From assembly GCF_900166585.1 (NCBI RefSeq), contig NZ_FVZC01000009.1, positions 1,747,444-1,811,443 of the forward strand: a stretch of DNA of 64,000 nucleotides, read 5' to 3'. Below, in pieces: positions 19,649 to 27,739 of this stretch. Source of the DNA: Mesobacillus jeotgali. GTDB lineage: Bacteria; Bacillota; Bacilli; Bacillales; Cytobacillaceae. Made by a program: the position numbers and the translations under genes. Below the pieces are notes generated by a model, which was not told the origin of the DNA, did no database searches, and worked only from the letters and a program-made list of their open reading frames with translations. Every line of letters begins with the position of its first letter. Position 1 is the stretch's first letter.

Positions 19649-19658
19649 TCATAAAATA

Positions 19659-19946
19659 TTAATTCTCAAACGGCTCTATCTTTTTATTGTCATTAATATA
19701 CCATCGATCCCTGTGAACAACTGCTGAAACAGTCAAGATTAATGAAGGAACTTTTTCTATCCGAACCACTATCGCACCGACCAGCTCTTGAAAAATCAAG
19801 AATGACTCTCCGTGGCTGAAAGCTGCCCATTGCGGGCCCATGATGGCGATGGAACGAATAATTTCTTCTTTTTCGTTTTGCTCAAGGGAAAGATGCGAAG
19901 AAAAAATGATAATCCAGTCCTCATCACCAATCGAAAAGCGGTACAT
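19659..19946 (-). CDS. Hypothetical 95-residue protein
   Basis: No cysteine and no membrane helix. The sequence alternates hydrophobic strands (FSIGDEDWIIIFSSHLSL, LVGAIVVRIEKVPSLILTVS), suggesting a small beta protein. ATG start with AAGGGTGAG upstream. Lies between topB and the HD-GYP gene on the same strand, 61 bases after the latter. I do not recognise it. Confidence 0.5.
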   Translation of the reverse strand: MYRFSIGDEDWIIIFSSHLSLEQNEKEEIIRSIAIMGPQWAAFSHGESFLIFQELVGAIVVRIEKVPSLILTVSAVVHRDRWYINDNKKIEPFEN

Positions 19947-20007
19947 GCCCTCACCCTTTTAAATTCATCATTTTGAACTATTAAAAGATATGAATGGCAA
20001 ATGTTTT

Positions 20008-20994
20008 TTATACCCCTACAATGGAATCATTTAAGACCCTGGAAATCCTTAATCCTCTGTTAAGACGCATGTCGATCAGTGTGTCTTCGGTCTTTATCAG
20101 GGCACGCAGCGGCTCAAACGGGTCGACCATAAGGATTGTACCCTCTTCTCCGTTACTTAAAAGGACACGTCTGCCGACAAGGCTGTCCATGATTTTGTAT
20201 AAAAAGACCAGCATGATTTTCGGATTGAATTTTCCAAAGACATCATTCTGCATCTGAGAAATGACAATATGGAATGGTTCCGCCTGATGGTAAACACGCG
20301 AAGAGGACATAGCGTGATAGACATCAGCGATTGCAACGATTTTTGCATACTCGTCGATCTTTTTACTCCGCAGGCTGAACGGATAGCCGCCGCCATCCTC
20401 CCGTTCATGGTGCTGAAGAGCGATAAGGGCAACCCTGTCATTAAGCTCCGGGATATCCTTTAGCATTTTATATCCATAGACTGTATGCCGTTTCATTTCA
20501 GCGTATTCTTCCTGTGACAGCCTGCCCGGTTTATTAAGGATGTCAGCAGGTATTCGTGCCTTGCCAATATCATGAAGGGTCGCCCCAAGGGACAGGTCAT
20601 ACAGGTCAGATTGATTCAAATTCAGCCATTTTCCAATCAATGTTGAGATGATGCCGACACAGACTGTATGCCTGTATGTATATTCATCTTTCGATTTAAG
20701 CTCATAGAAAAGATGATAGATATGCGGTATTTCCGCAGCCTGCCTGATTGCAGGCATGATTTCATTCTTAATCTCAGCGACGGGGACTACGCCTGTCCTG
20801 GCAACCACATCGAATATCTCTTCCATCTGCATCGACGCTGCGTCTAGCCTCCTGGAAATATCGACGATTTTATTATTTACTGCTGTCTGTGTTGTAGGGT
20901 CCTGAATGGCATTACCATTCCTGATTGAATCCAATAATGTTTCAATTTGGTAATCAGATAGGGACGTGAACGCTGATGGAGTGGTCTTCTTCAT
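20008..20994 (-). CDS. HD-GYP domain protein, probable cyclic-di-GMP phosphodiesterase
   Basis: 328 residues, soluble. The first ~100 residues form a helical accessory region without a recognised sensor. The HD-GYP domain follows: YRHTVCVGIISTL, then the HD pair in GATLHDIGKARIP, KRHTVYGYKML, and LQHHEREDGGGYPFSL, which is the HHExxDGxGYP signature with all metal residues. The C-terminal ~70 residues resemble the small beta tail often found in Bacillus HD-GYP proteins (GRRVLLSNGEEGTI, PLRALIKT). Likely hydrolyses cyclic di-GMP or a related cyclic dinucleotide. ATG start with AGGAGGAGG. Confidence 0.82.
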   Translation of the reverse strand: MKKTTPSAFTSLSDYQIETLLDSIRNGNAIQDPTTQTAVNNKIVDISRRLDAASMQMEEIFDVVARTGVVPVAEIKNEIMPAIRQAAEIPHIYHLFYELKSKDEYTYRHTVCVGIISTLIGKWLNLNQSDLYDLSLGATLHDIGKARIPADILNKPGRLSQEEYAEMKRHTVYGYKMLKDIPELNDRVALIALQHHEREDGGGYPFSLRSKKIDEYAKIVAIADVYHAMSSSRVYHQAEPFHIVISQMQNDVFGKFNPKIMLVFLYKIMDSLVGRRVLLSNGEEGTILMVDPFEPLRALIKTEDTLIDMRLNRGLRISRVLNDSIVGV

Positions 20995-21328
20995 TAGTAC
21001 CCTCCTCCTAGCAAAATGATAGTCTTGTTTTTGGTGTTACTGCCCAAAAAAGAATTGTTATGACATTTGCTTAATAAGAAAATAATAACAAATTTTACCG
21101 AAAATAGGAACTAAAGAGGTATTTTTTTAAATTAACAAAATTTTGAGATTATTACTCTCTAATAGCGCTTACATTCTTGACTAGGACTATTCCAATATTG
21201 TATATTTAAGACATCATTTAATAGAATATATTTGCCATGTCAGAAAATGCAGGTGTATCCCATTAGATGATAATATTCAACTTAGGCACAGACTTTGTGT
21301 CGCGAAAGACATGGGAGGAAAGTTTAAC
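20995..21328. other. Regulatory gap upstream of cspD
   Basis: About 330 bases with no gene. It is very AT-rich between 21060 and 21180 and holds the csp promoter and a leader of more than 100 bases, where cold-shock genes usually carry a temperature-sensitive RNA structure. Confidence 0.6.
21177..21206 (+). promoter_or_regulatory. Promoter of the cold-shock gene
   Basis: TTGACT, 18 bases, TATATT. Start near 21213 would leave a leader of about 115 bases before the coding region. Confidence 0.6.
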
Positions 21329-21529
21329 ATGCAAAACGGTAAAGTCAAATGGTTCAACAATGAAAAAGGTTTCGGTTTCATCGAAGTAGAAGGCGGAGAC
21401 GATGTATTCGTTCACTTCTCAGCAATCCAGGGTGATGGCTACAAATCATTAGAAGAAGGCCAGGAAGTTTCTTTCGAAATCGTTGAAGGAAACCGCGGAC
21501 CACAAGCAGCTAACGTAGTAAAATTATAA
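21329..21529 (+). CDS. cspD: Cold-shock protein
   Basis: 66 residues. Single OB fold that binds single-stranded RNA and DNA; RNP1 is KGFGFIEV and RNP2 is VFVHFSAI. I start at ATGCAAAACGG, which has GGGAGG eight bases before it. Codons are strongly biased towards abundant tRNAs, as usual for csp genes. Position between metA and the ypeQ/ypeP pair matches B. subtilis cspD. The leader is long and a strong terminator follows. Confidence 0.92.
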   Translation: MQNGKVKWFNNEKGFGFIEVEGGDDVFVHFSAIQGDGYKSLEEGQEVSFEIVEGNRGPQAANVVKL

Positions 21530-21542
21530 TTCAAAAAGTTAA

Positions 21543-21568
21543 AGGCTGGCGCCATCGCCAGCCTTTTT
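21543..21568 (+). terminator. Terminator of cspD
   Basis: GGCTGGCG-CCAT-CGCCAGCC followed by TTTTT. Confidence 0.9.
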
Positions 21569-21759
21569 GTTTCGTCCAGGTTAATATCTCCGTCAAACAT
21601 TCGATCACTTTTGTTGACCTTTTATCCTGATCGATAACGAGTGATCATTTACAGGTGTTTCTTATACATTTTGCTTTTCATGGCGCTGAAATGTCCATTA
21701 AACCCACTTTCTTAGACAGGCAGGCTTCTTCCTTACATCAAATGTCTATTACATCTACA

Positions 21760-21933
21760 TTATAATTTCTGACCGCACTTTTTTATTTTCTCGCCGACGG
21801 TGCATTGTGTTATGCAAAACCGGTGGGCGGATCTTTTTCCGTGTACTTGCCGGTGATGCTTTTTTAGGAAGCATCCATTGCAATATGTATTGAGCAATGT
21901 TTCAACCTCGGCAAGGATATCATTTCGAGTCAA
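21760..21933 (-). CDS. ypeQ: YpeQ-like zinc-finger protein
   Basis: 57 residues from TTG with GGGAGGGA seven bases ahead. The pattern NTYCNGCFLKKH, then HRFCITQCTVGEKIKKC, gives two CxxC-type pairs around a basic linker, as in Bacillus YpeQ-type zinc-finger proteins. It begins 15 bases after the stop of ypeP on the same strand, as in B. subtilis, so the two are surely co-transcribed. The role is unknown but the link to an RNase H-type protein suggests RNA or DNA binding. Confidence 0.75.
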   Translation of the reverse strand: MTRNDILAEVETLLNTYCNGCFLKKHHRQVHGKRSAHRFCITQCTVGEKIKKCGQKL

Positions 21934-21948
21934 TCTTTTCCCTCCCAG

Positions 21949-22605
21949 TTATATTATTTGCATTTTGCTGTTGATCATTTTACCCTGTAATGCCTGGGTT
22001 GCCAGTTTGTCGGCCTCTTTGTTTTCTTTTCTTCCGATTGCATAGTATTTTGGATGCAATCCTAGCTGCTTAATTTTATTTTCTATCCTGTCAAGCCATC
22101 GGTTAAGGGTTTCTTCGTAACAAGGCCACTCTCCCTCCAGCTGCTTCAGAACCACCTGGGAATCACCTTTTATTTCACAGGTCATATTTCTGACTCCCAT
22201 TTCGTCCAGTATGGTAAGCGCAAAATAAAGAGCGGCGTATTCCGCTTCATTATTCGTTTCCAGTTCGTCGAATACTTCGTTGGCACGCAGTCTGTATTTC
22301 TTTTTGCCCTGTTTGTAGTAGATTATTGTTCCTAGACCAGCTTTAAAGTGGGCATTATCAAAACCTCCGTCGAAATAAAGGGTCAGGTCATGAGGCTCTT
22401 CTTCCACCTCTTCCAGGAGTTTGCGCATTTCCTTAATTGTCCATGAAGTCCCGATCTCATCTATGAAGGATATGTTCATTGCTTTCCCCGATTTCTCCAG
22501 TTCTTCTCCGGCCTGGAGCGCATGCTCGCCATCCAGAAAATCAGAGGTGAACAGGATAGGGTCCAGCGCTTTTGCTTTATATTCCCATTCTAATTTATAT
22601 TTCAA
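21949..22605 (-). CDS. ypeP: YpeP RNase HI-family protein
   Basis: 218 residues from a TTG that follows GGGGAG by five bases (KYKLEWEYKAK); the frame is open for 19 more codons but no binding site supports them. An N-terminal ~75-residue region precedes the RNase H fold. The DEDD residues are present: LYFDGGFD, ETNNEAEYAALY, EIKGDSQVVLKQL, KEADKLATQAL. It should therefore be able to cut RNA in hybrids, unless the extra N-terminus changes specificity. B. subtilis YpeP is the positional ortholog, next to ypdQ, another RNase H-like gene, here divergently transcribed. Confidence 0.8.
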   Translation of the reverse strand: MKYKLEWEYKAKALDPILFTSDFLDGEHALQAGEELEKSGKAMNISFIDEIGTSWTIKEMRKLLEEVEEEPHDLTLYFDGGFDNAHFKAGLGTIIYYKQGKKKYRLRANEVFDELETNNEAEYAALYFALTILDEMGVRNMTCEIKGDSQVVLKQLEGEWPCYEETLNRWLDRIENKIKQLGLHPKYYAIGRKENKEADKLATQALQGKMINSKMQII

Positions 22606-22777
22606 GACTTCTCCCCGCTTTCCCATCATTTTTTCTCGATCATTTTTAGTTATCTTACCCATTTTCCATGTACGTTACCATGAAAAAGGATTATGGGCTT
22701 TTGTATATTTTATAAAAAATATGGCTCCTATTATGATACACTAACTATTATCTGTACAAACCAACTGGGAGTGATCT

Positions 22778-23188
22778 TTGTTGTTCGAAGTATATATCGA
22801 TGGCGCAAGTGCTGGCAATCCCGGTCCAAGCGGTGCTGGGATTTTTATTAAAGGAGAAGGAGAAGTTTTCAGATATTCCATTCCTCTTGGCGTCATGTCA
22901 AACCATGAAGCTGAATATCATGCATTTATAATAGCATTGGAAATCTGTATCGAGAAGAGTTTGAAGGTAGTTTCATTCAGGACTGATTCTCAGCTTGTTA
23001 ATGCGGCAGTCGAGAAAGAATTTGTTAAAAACAAGCTTTATGCCCCTCTTTTGGAAAAAGCCTTGATTCTTACCGGGCAATTCGACCTGTTTTTCATGAA
23101 ATGGATTCCATCGAGTGAAAATAAGACTGCTGATGAATTGGCCAGAAAAGCAATCAGAGACAACGATACGAAAGGAACCGAAAATTAA
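22778..23188 (+). CDS. ypdQ: YpdQ RNase HI-like protein
   Basis: 136 residues starting at TTG. Compact RNase H fold of the reverse-transcriptase-like group: EVYIDGASAGNPGPSGAG, NHEAEYHAFIIAL, VVSFRTDSQLV and NKTADELARKAI give all four acidic residues. It lacks the basic handle of E. coli RnhA. The next gene, an EamA transporter, begins directly after its stop (TAA-ATG), so the two share a transcript. Divergent from ypeP across a gap of about 170 bases. Confidence 0.82.
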   Translation: MLFEVYIDGASAGNPGPSGAGIFIKGEGEVFRYSIPLGVMSNHEAEYHAFIIALEICIEKSLKVVSFRTDSQLVNAAVEKEFVKNKLYAPLLEKALILTGQFDLFFMKWIPSSENKTADELARKAIRDNDTKGTEN

Positions 23189-24127
23189 ATGAAAGCATCA
23201 ACTCTTGCTGACCTAAGTTTATTGTTTGTGGCTCTTATCTGGGGAGCGACTTTTGTTCTGGTGCAAAATGCCATCTCATTCCTTGAGCCCCTTTCTTTTA
23301 ATGCAGTTCGTTTTACGATCGCTGCAATTCTTCTGGGGTTATGGCTTATAATTTTTGAAAGGCATCAACTTCAAAAACTAGATAGGAAATTGATTTTATC
23401 AGGTATAATGCTCGGAATATGGCTTTTTATTGGCTACGCCTTTCAGACACTTGGTCTCCTTTATACTACCTCATCAAAAGCTGGCTTTATTACAGGGCTA
23501 AGTGTGGTACTGGTTCCTTTATTGATGATTGCGATTTTAAAACAGCGCCCGGGCATGAATTCCATCGCAGGCGTTATTGCAGCCACAATTGGCCTGTATC
23601 TTTTAACAATGTCAGATGTGTCGGGCCTAAATATCGGTGATGCATTTGTTCTTATATGCGCAGCGGGTTTTGCCTTGCACATCGTTTTTACCGGGAAATT
23701 TTCAAGCAGTTTTCCTACATTGATTTTGACGACTGTGCAAATATTTACTGTTGCGGCCTTATCTGCCGTATCTTCGGTTCTTTTTGAGGACTGGCAAAGA
23801 GCTTTTCAGCCAGACGTCATTTTTTCTGCGAATGTAATAACCGCTCTATTGATTACATCGGTCCTTGCCACAGCACTGGCGTTTTTCATCCAGACAAATT
23901 TCCAGAAGCACACTACAGCAACACGAGTTGCGTTGATTTTTGCGATGGAACCTGTCTTTGCAGCGATTACGGCGTATTTCTGGGCAGAAGAACGCCTGGC
24001 ATATAGTGCCCTCGTTGGATGCGGGATGATTTTTGCCGGAATGATTCTTGCTGAATTGCCAGCTGGAAAATTTGAAAGCTTTGTACGTAAAATAATCCCT
24101 AAAAAAGAGGCTGATTTCAAAGCATGA
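23189..24127 (+). CDS. EamA/DMT-family transporter
   Basis: 312 residues, ten predicted membrane helices in two EamA repeats. Starts LADLSLLFVALIWGATFVLV with the conserved WG; the second repeat opens near GDAFVLICAAGFALHI and ends with RVALIFAMEPVFAAITAYF, the family signature. A drug/metabolite exporter; substrate cannot be read from sequence. Directly follows ypdQ without a gap. C-terminus is a short charged tail. Confidence 0.82.
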   Translation: MKASTLADLSLLFVALIWGATFVLVQNAISFLEPLSFNAVRFTIAAILLGLWLIIFERHQLQKLDRKLILSGIMLGIWLFIGYAFQTLGLLYTTSSKAGFITGLSVVLVPLLMIAILKQRPGMNSIAGVIAATIGLYLLTMSDVSGLNIGDAFVLICAAGFALHIVFTGKFSSSFPTLILTTVQIFTVAALSAVSSVLFEDWQRAFQPDVIFSANVITALLITSVLATALAFFIQTNFQKHTTATRVALIFAMEPVFAAITAYFWAEERLAYSALVGCGMIFAGMILAELPAGKFESFVRKIIPKKEADFKA

Positions 24128-24152
24128 CGCTTTGGAATCAGCCTCTTTTTCT
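24103..24152. terminator. Bidirectional terminator after the EamA gene
   Basis: Long stem AAAGAGGCTGATT-CAAAGC against GCTTTG-AATCAGCCTCTTT, with T-runs on both sides. Confidence 0.85.
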
Positions 24153-24187
24153 AAGCTAGTGAAGAACAACTTCACTGTATGGCCCTC

Positions 24188-24330
24188 CGTGGCAAACGAT
24201 GTGCTTGACCCGCCAGCCACAGGATAAGGAGAGCTTCGAAGCGAAGCATCGCACTACCGAAAGCGGTAGCTTTTGGGAGGACGTGGCGTTTTTAGACGGG
24301 CAGCGCTGGTCCGGGCTGACCAGGGGGCTT
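24188..24330. other. Structured non-coding segment, possible RNA or small repeat element
   Basis: A GC-richer stretch with GCTTCG-AAG-CGAAGC, TACCG-AAAG-CGGTA and CTGGTC-CGGGCT-GACCAG as perfect hairpins. The GCCAC at 24216-24220 can pair with GTGGC at 24189-24193 or with GTGGC at 24283-24287; the second choice encloses the two inner hairpins and is followed by GTTTTT. No open frame. It may be a structured RNA, an attenuator-like element or a miniature repeat. Confidence 0.4.
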
Positions 24331-24340
24331 CAGCTTTTCG

Positions 24341-24622
24341 TCATACGGCCAAAAGCTCGATCTTTTTGATAAACTCCCATGCTTCTTTGCGGGAATCAAT
24401 TTTATTTGAAGCGAAAGTTTCAAGTAATGATATAAAAAAGCTTCCGTCAAATCCTTTTTGTGCCTTGAGGGTAATCTCAATGGCAGTATTTGTGATTTCA
24501 TCGGAGGAATTCGTATATTGCTGTCCGAAATAAATGAAGCCGATGGCATCCTCACGGAAAACGAACCCTTTGCTCTTCAAATGAAACAGGTAATCTTCAA
24601 CTGTCCGCACTGAGTGAATCAA
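24341..24622 (-). CDS. DUF6123-like small protein
   Basis: 93 residues with a probable TTG start; a GTG five codons later (VRTVEDYLFHLKS) is an alternative and neither has a clear ribosome binding site. Soluble, helical, with AIGFIYFGQQYTNSSDEI and KAQKGFDGSFFISLLETF as the conserved-looking core that I associate with DUF6123 of Bacillaceae. Stands between the EamA and PAP2 genes. Function unknown. Confidence 0.55.
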   Translation of the reverse strand: MIHSVRTVEDYLFHLKSKGFVFREDAIGFIYFGQQYTNSSDEITNTAIEITLKAQKGFDGSFFISLLETFASNKIDSRKEAWEFIKKIELLAV

Positions 24623-24677
24623 TCCTCTCTCTTCTAGCCGGTTCTAGTCAAATTTTACCGCATTATTCACGCTTTTT

Positions 24678-25142
24678 CTACCGTTTTCTCGTTAGAAGAT
24701 ATCCAGCATATCCCATGACCATCCCAAGAAGTGCGCCGCCAAGCACCTCTTTTGGCTGGTGTCCGAGCATTTCCTTCAAAGGATCCTTGGATTTTTCTTC
24801 AAATTCAACAGGGTCATCCTCGTTGATTTTATCAATCAATTCATCAAGGTCATTCACCTTCAGAGTGAGTTCTCCTGTTTGCCGTCTGATACCCTGAGCA
24901 TCATACATAACAATCATGCCATAAACAAGTGACAAAGCGAAATCAATTGAACGCACACCTCTTGTAAGGGCTACATATGTGGTTAAGGATGAGACACCTG
25001 CTGAGTGGGAGCTCGGCATGCCTCCTGTTGCCAAAAATAAATCCGGTTTCCATTCCTTTGTTTTTGCATAATGAATCGGTATTTTTAAAGCCTGTGCCAG
25101 GCCTATACTGGTTATAGCAATAACTGCACCTTTATTCATCAT
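24678..25142 (-). CDS. Divergent PAP2-family membrane protein (YuiD-like)
   Basis: 154 residues. The acid-phosphatase motif GMPSSHSAGVSSL in the first half and three hydrophobic segments, the last near EVLGGALLGMVMGYAGYLL, place it in the divergent PAP2 (DUF212) group with B. subtilis YuiD. The usual KWKPDLF-type stretch is EWKPDLFLATGG. Probably a membrane-bound lipid or undecaprenyl phosphatase. An acidic loop between helices (KVNDLDELIDKINEDDPVEF) is part of the family. Start ATG-ATG with GGAGGTG. Confidence 0.82.
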   Translation of the reverse strand: MMNKGAVIAITSIGLAQALKIPIHYAKTKEWKPDLFLATGGMPSSHSAGVSSLTTYVALTRGVRSIDFALSLVYGMIVMYDAQGIRRQTGELTLKVNDLDELIDKINEDDPVEFEEKSKDPLKEMLGHQPKEVLGGALLGMVMGYAGYLLTRKR

Positions 25143-25293
25143 CAGTCACCTCCATGTTATTTTGAAGAAAAATGATTGCTTTTATACTTGACCGTTCATA
25201 ATAAGGGTTAAGCGGTACGAGCATACAACCTATTAAGGTTAATTCACTTTTCTTTGGGTTTTTAAACAAATTTTTTTGGAGGGATCATCTAAA

Positions 25294-25425
25294 ATGAGTA
25301 AAAAGCGAAACAGAGGAACGAAGGCTCCAGGAGTCACTCCTCAAGGTTACGGGCAGGATGCTGAATTTGCAGAAGAGCCAAAGTCAAAACTTGAAAATGC
25401 TGCCAAGAAAAAGAATTCTAAATAA
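25294..25425 (+). CDS. sspL: Small acid-soluble spore protein SspL
   Basis: 43 residues. The GVTPQG motif and the C-terminal LENAAKKKNSK tail match SspL, a minor spore core protein made in the forespore. The strong GGAGGG site lies ahead of ATG. Located immediately before convergent ypcP, as in B. subtilis. Transcription should depend on SigG, but I could not fix a clear SigG promoter by eye. Confidence 0.82.
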   Translation: MSKKRNRGTKAPGVTPQGYGQDAEFAEEPKSKLENAAKKKNSK

Positions 25426-25441
25426 ACATTGAGAATAAAAA

Positions 25442-25469
25442 AACGGCTGGATCCACATCCAGCCGTTTT
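25442..25469. terminator. Bidirectional terminator between sspL and ypcP
   Basis: AACGGCTGGAT-CCAC-ATCCAGCCGTT with T-runs on both strands. Confidence 0.85.
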
Positions 25470-25472
25470 GTT

Positions 25473-26366
25473 CTATGCGTACATAGTTTCGGTTTCAAAG
25501 AGACGGTGCAGCCCTCTCAATTCTACTTCATTGAACTTGGAAAGGAGCTTCTCTCTGTCAATTCTATATAAGGCATCATCCATCTTGCATTCAACCGGAA
25601 CGTCACACTTAATTTCAGCGAGCTGCCTGCTTAAATGAAGCATCTCTAGGTCCGCCTCAATTTTGGCGCGCTGTGATTTCGTCAATTGGTGCAGGTTTGC
25701 AATGACGCCTTCTACATTTGAATGTTCTTGTAGCAGCTTAATGGCAGTTTTTTCACCGATTCCGCGAACTCCGGGATAATTATCACTAGGGTCTCCCATA
25801 AAAGCTTTTAAGTCAATCATCTGTTCTGGCCAAATTCCCTTTTCAGCATAAAGGGTATCGCGATTATGAACTAGATAATTCCCGTAGCCTTTCTGCAGTA
25901 GGATGACTGAAACACGATCGTCAATCAGCTGGAGAATGTCCTTATCCCCTGTCAAAATCGTTACGGTATCTACTTCCTTCACCGTCTTGGCAATAGTCCC
26001 GATACAGTCGTCCGCTTCATAGCCAGGCAGACCGATATTAGGAATATCTAAAGCTTCTACAACCTCTTTTACAAGATCGAATTGCGGAAGCAGCTCGACA
26101 GGTGCATCTGGCCTGTTTGCTTTGTAATTATCAAACATTTCTGTACGGAATGTCTTGCTTCCCATATCCCAGCATACAGCTGTATGTGTAGGCTTGAATT
26201 TTGCAACTGCTGTTGCGAAATGCTTGATAAATCCATGGATAGCGTTGGTCGGAACCCCTTTGGAATTGATCATGAACTGACCTGAAACAGCAGTTGCGAA
26301 AAAAGCCCTGAACAGCAAAGCCATTCCGTCAACAAGCATAAGTGAAGATTTATTATTAGTATCCAA
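25473..26366 (-). CDS. ypcP: 5'-3' exonuclease YpcP (FEN-type)
   Basis: 297 residues, a stand-alone version of the 5' nuclease domain of DNA polymerase I. Acidic metal sites are in MLVDGMALLFRAF, YEADDCIGTIA, ILTGDKDILQLI and LKAFMGDPSDNYPGVRGIGE, the last being the helix-hairpin-helix start. B. subtilis YpcP processes RNA primers on Okazaki fragments in parallel with PolA and RNase HIII. TTG start with GGGGG some nine bases ahead. Convergent with sspL, with a gap of about 320 bases upstream. Confidence 0.9.
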   Translation of the reverse strand: MDTNNKSSLMLVDGMALLFRAFFATAVSGQFMINSKGVPTNAIHGFIKHFATAVAKFKPTHTAVCWDMGSKTFRTEMFDNYKANRPDAPVELLPQFDLVKEVVEALDIPNIGLPGYEADDCIGTIAKTVKEVDTVTILTGDKDILQLIDDRVSVILLQKGYGNYLVHNRDTLYAEKGIWPEQMIDLKAFMGDPSDNYPGVRGIGEKTAIKLLQEHSNVEGVIANLHQLTKSQRAKIEADLEMLHLSRQLAEIKCDVPVECKMDDALYRIDREKLLSKFNEVELRGLHRLFETETMYA

Positions 26367-26689
26367 GCTGGTACCCCCTATATTTGATTTAACTAAGGTT
26401 TTATTTTAACGCTTAAAGCAAAATATTAAAAATAACCTTTTTATTATAACATAATTCAAGCTATAAAAATGGCCGGTAAATTGCGCCTTTTCCCATTAGT
26501 GCCCTGTACGAATGTAGTAACATTCTGCAATTTTGTGCACTTTCGTTAAATGAGTTACTAATAGCTTGGAAAAGGATGACGTACTGGAATACTTTTTTAA
26601 ATCTGCAAAAAAACATGCCTCCAAAAACCTCTAACGCAGGAGTTAATTGCGAAAGCAGGCTCAAGGAGGCTCGCTCACTTACCCTTCAG
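26367..26689. other. Gap between ypcP and the rhodanese gene
   Basis: About 320 AT-rich bases, no gene. On the minus strand GCCTCC near 26668 and GGAGGC near 26619, followed by ATGTTTTTTT, could form a long-loop terminator for the rhodanese gene. The 67-codon frame here lacks a binding site. Confidence 0.45.
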
Positions 26690-27532
26690 TTATAGTTCAT
26701 TCTCCCGGATCACAGGATTCTCTTTGTAAGATACCCAGTCGCTGTAACTACCTGCATACAGTTTGACGTTTTTAAAACCAGCTTCCTTTAAAGCAATATA
26801 GTTAGGTGTGGCTGTTATTCCCGAACCGCAATATACGATGATGGGCTGATTCCGGTCCAGTTCTGCAAAACGCTTTTCCTGCTCTTCCCTCGGCTTAAAG
26901 GCACCATTTTCCAAGCCGTCCATCCACGGTTTATTGATGGCTGTGGGAATATGACCCGCGATTCTGTCAATTGGCTCTTCGATTCCTTTGTAACGTTTGC
27001 TTTCCCTGGAGTCTATAAGGACATTGTTCCCAGACTCATTCAACGCTGTATCCCTCACGTCTTGATAAGAGGCAAGCATCTCTTTATTTTCTGATATGGT
27101 GAATGATGTTTTCTCAAATTTCGGGATGGATTGATTATATGGGTATCCTTTCTTTTCCCACCCAGTGAAGCCACCATTTAGTATATACACCTTTTCGTGG
27201 CCAACGTATTTCATGAGCCACCAGAATCTAGAAGCGAAAGCACCTTCAATACCATCGTAGGCAATTACTGTTGTTTCGCTGCCTATTCCAGCGTCCTGCA
27301 GTTTTTCTTTTAACAGGTTCAACTCAGGAAGCGGGTGTCTGCCTCCATGCTCCCCAACTGAGCCTGATAAATCCTTTTCCAGATCGAAATAAACTGCCCC
27401 TGGAATATGACCTTCTTGATATTGTCTTCTGCCTTCTTCCGGACTACCCAGCTTGAACCGGCAATCCACGATTCTTATTTCCTTTTCACCAAGATGCTCT
27501 TTAAGCCATTCCAAATCAACATAATATTGCAA
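26690..27532 (-). CDS. Two-domain sulfurtransferase (rhodanese / mercaptopyruvate type)
   Basis: 280 residues. N-terminal rhodanese domain (inactive, IVDCRFKLGSPEEGRRQY) and a C-terminal domain with active cysteine in IVYCGSGITATPNYIAL. The loop CGSGITA is nearer the CG(S/T)GVTA of 3-mercaptopyruvate sulfurtransferases than the CRKGVTA of thiosulfate enzymes. It would transfer sulfane sulfur to thiols in the cytosol. TTG start with AAGGAG. It follows a small Cys-rich gene by 13 bases and dynA before that, forming a likely dynA-cysteine protein-sulfurtransferase operon. Confidence 0.87.
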   Translation of the reverse strand: MQYYVDLEWLKEHLGEKEIRIVDCRFKLGSPEEGRRQYQEGHIPGAVYFDLEKDLSGSVGEHGGRHPLPELNLLKEKLQDAGIGSETTVIAYDGIEGAFASRFWWLMKYVGHEKVYILNGGFTGWEKKGYPYNQSIPKFEKTSFTISENKEMLASYQDVRDTALNESGNNVLIDSRESKRYKGIEEPIDRIAGHIPTAINKPWMDGLENGAFKPREEQEKRFAELDRNQPIIVYCGSGITATPNYIALKEAGFKNVKLYAGSYSDWVSYKENPVIRENEL

Positions 27533-27545
27533 AGGAAACCACTCC

Positions 27546-27725
27546 TTAGCTCTTCATTTTCGACATTAAATTCTTCACATGTTCTTTAGGGTCCCAGCAG
27601 GCAAATTGATAATGGCTCTTTGTCTCATAGCCCAGCCTGCTGCAATAATATCTCATTTTGCCATTCTGTTTTTCAGCCTGGAAATTAACACATGTCGCAC
27701 ATGCATGGAATCTGTTACTGCTCAT
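27546..27725 (-). CDS. Small cysteine-rich protein
   Basis: 59 residues from ATG; a TTG four codons earlier is directly after the dynA stop with no spacing to a binding site. Cysteines in FHACATCVNFQAEK, RYYCSRLGYETK and FACWDPKEH form a possible four-ligand zinc or redox site. It is between dynA and the sulfurtransferase, the spot where B. subtilis has ypbS, but I cannot confirm homology to YpbS. Unknown role. Confidence 0.65.
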   Translation of the reverse strand: MSSNRFHACATCVNFQAEKQNGKMRYYCSRLGYETKSHYQFACWDPKEHVKNLMSKMKS

Positions 27726-27739
27726 CCTGGCATCCAACC

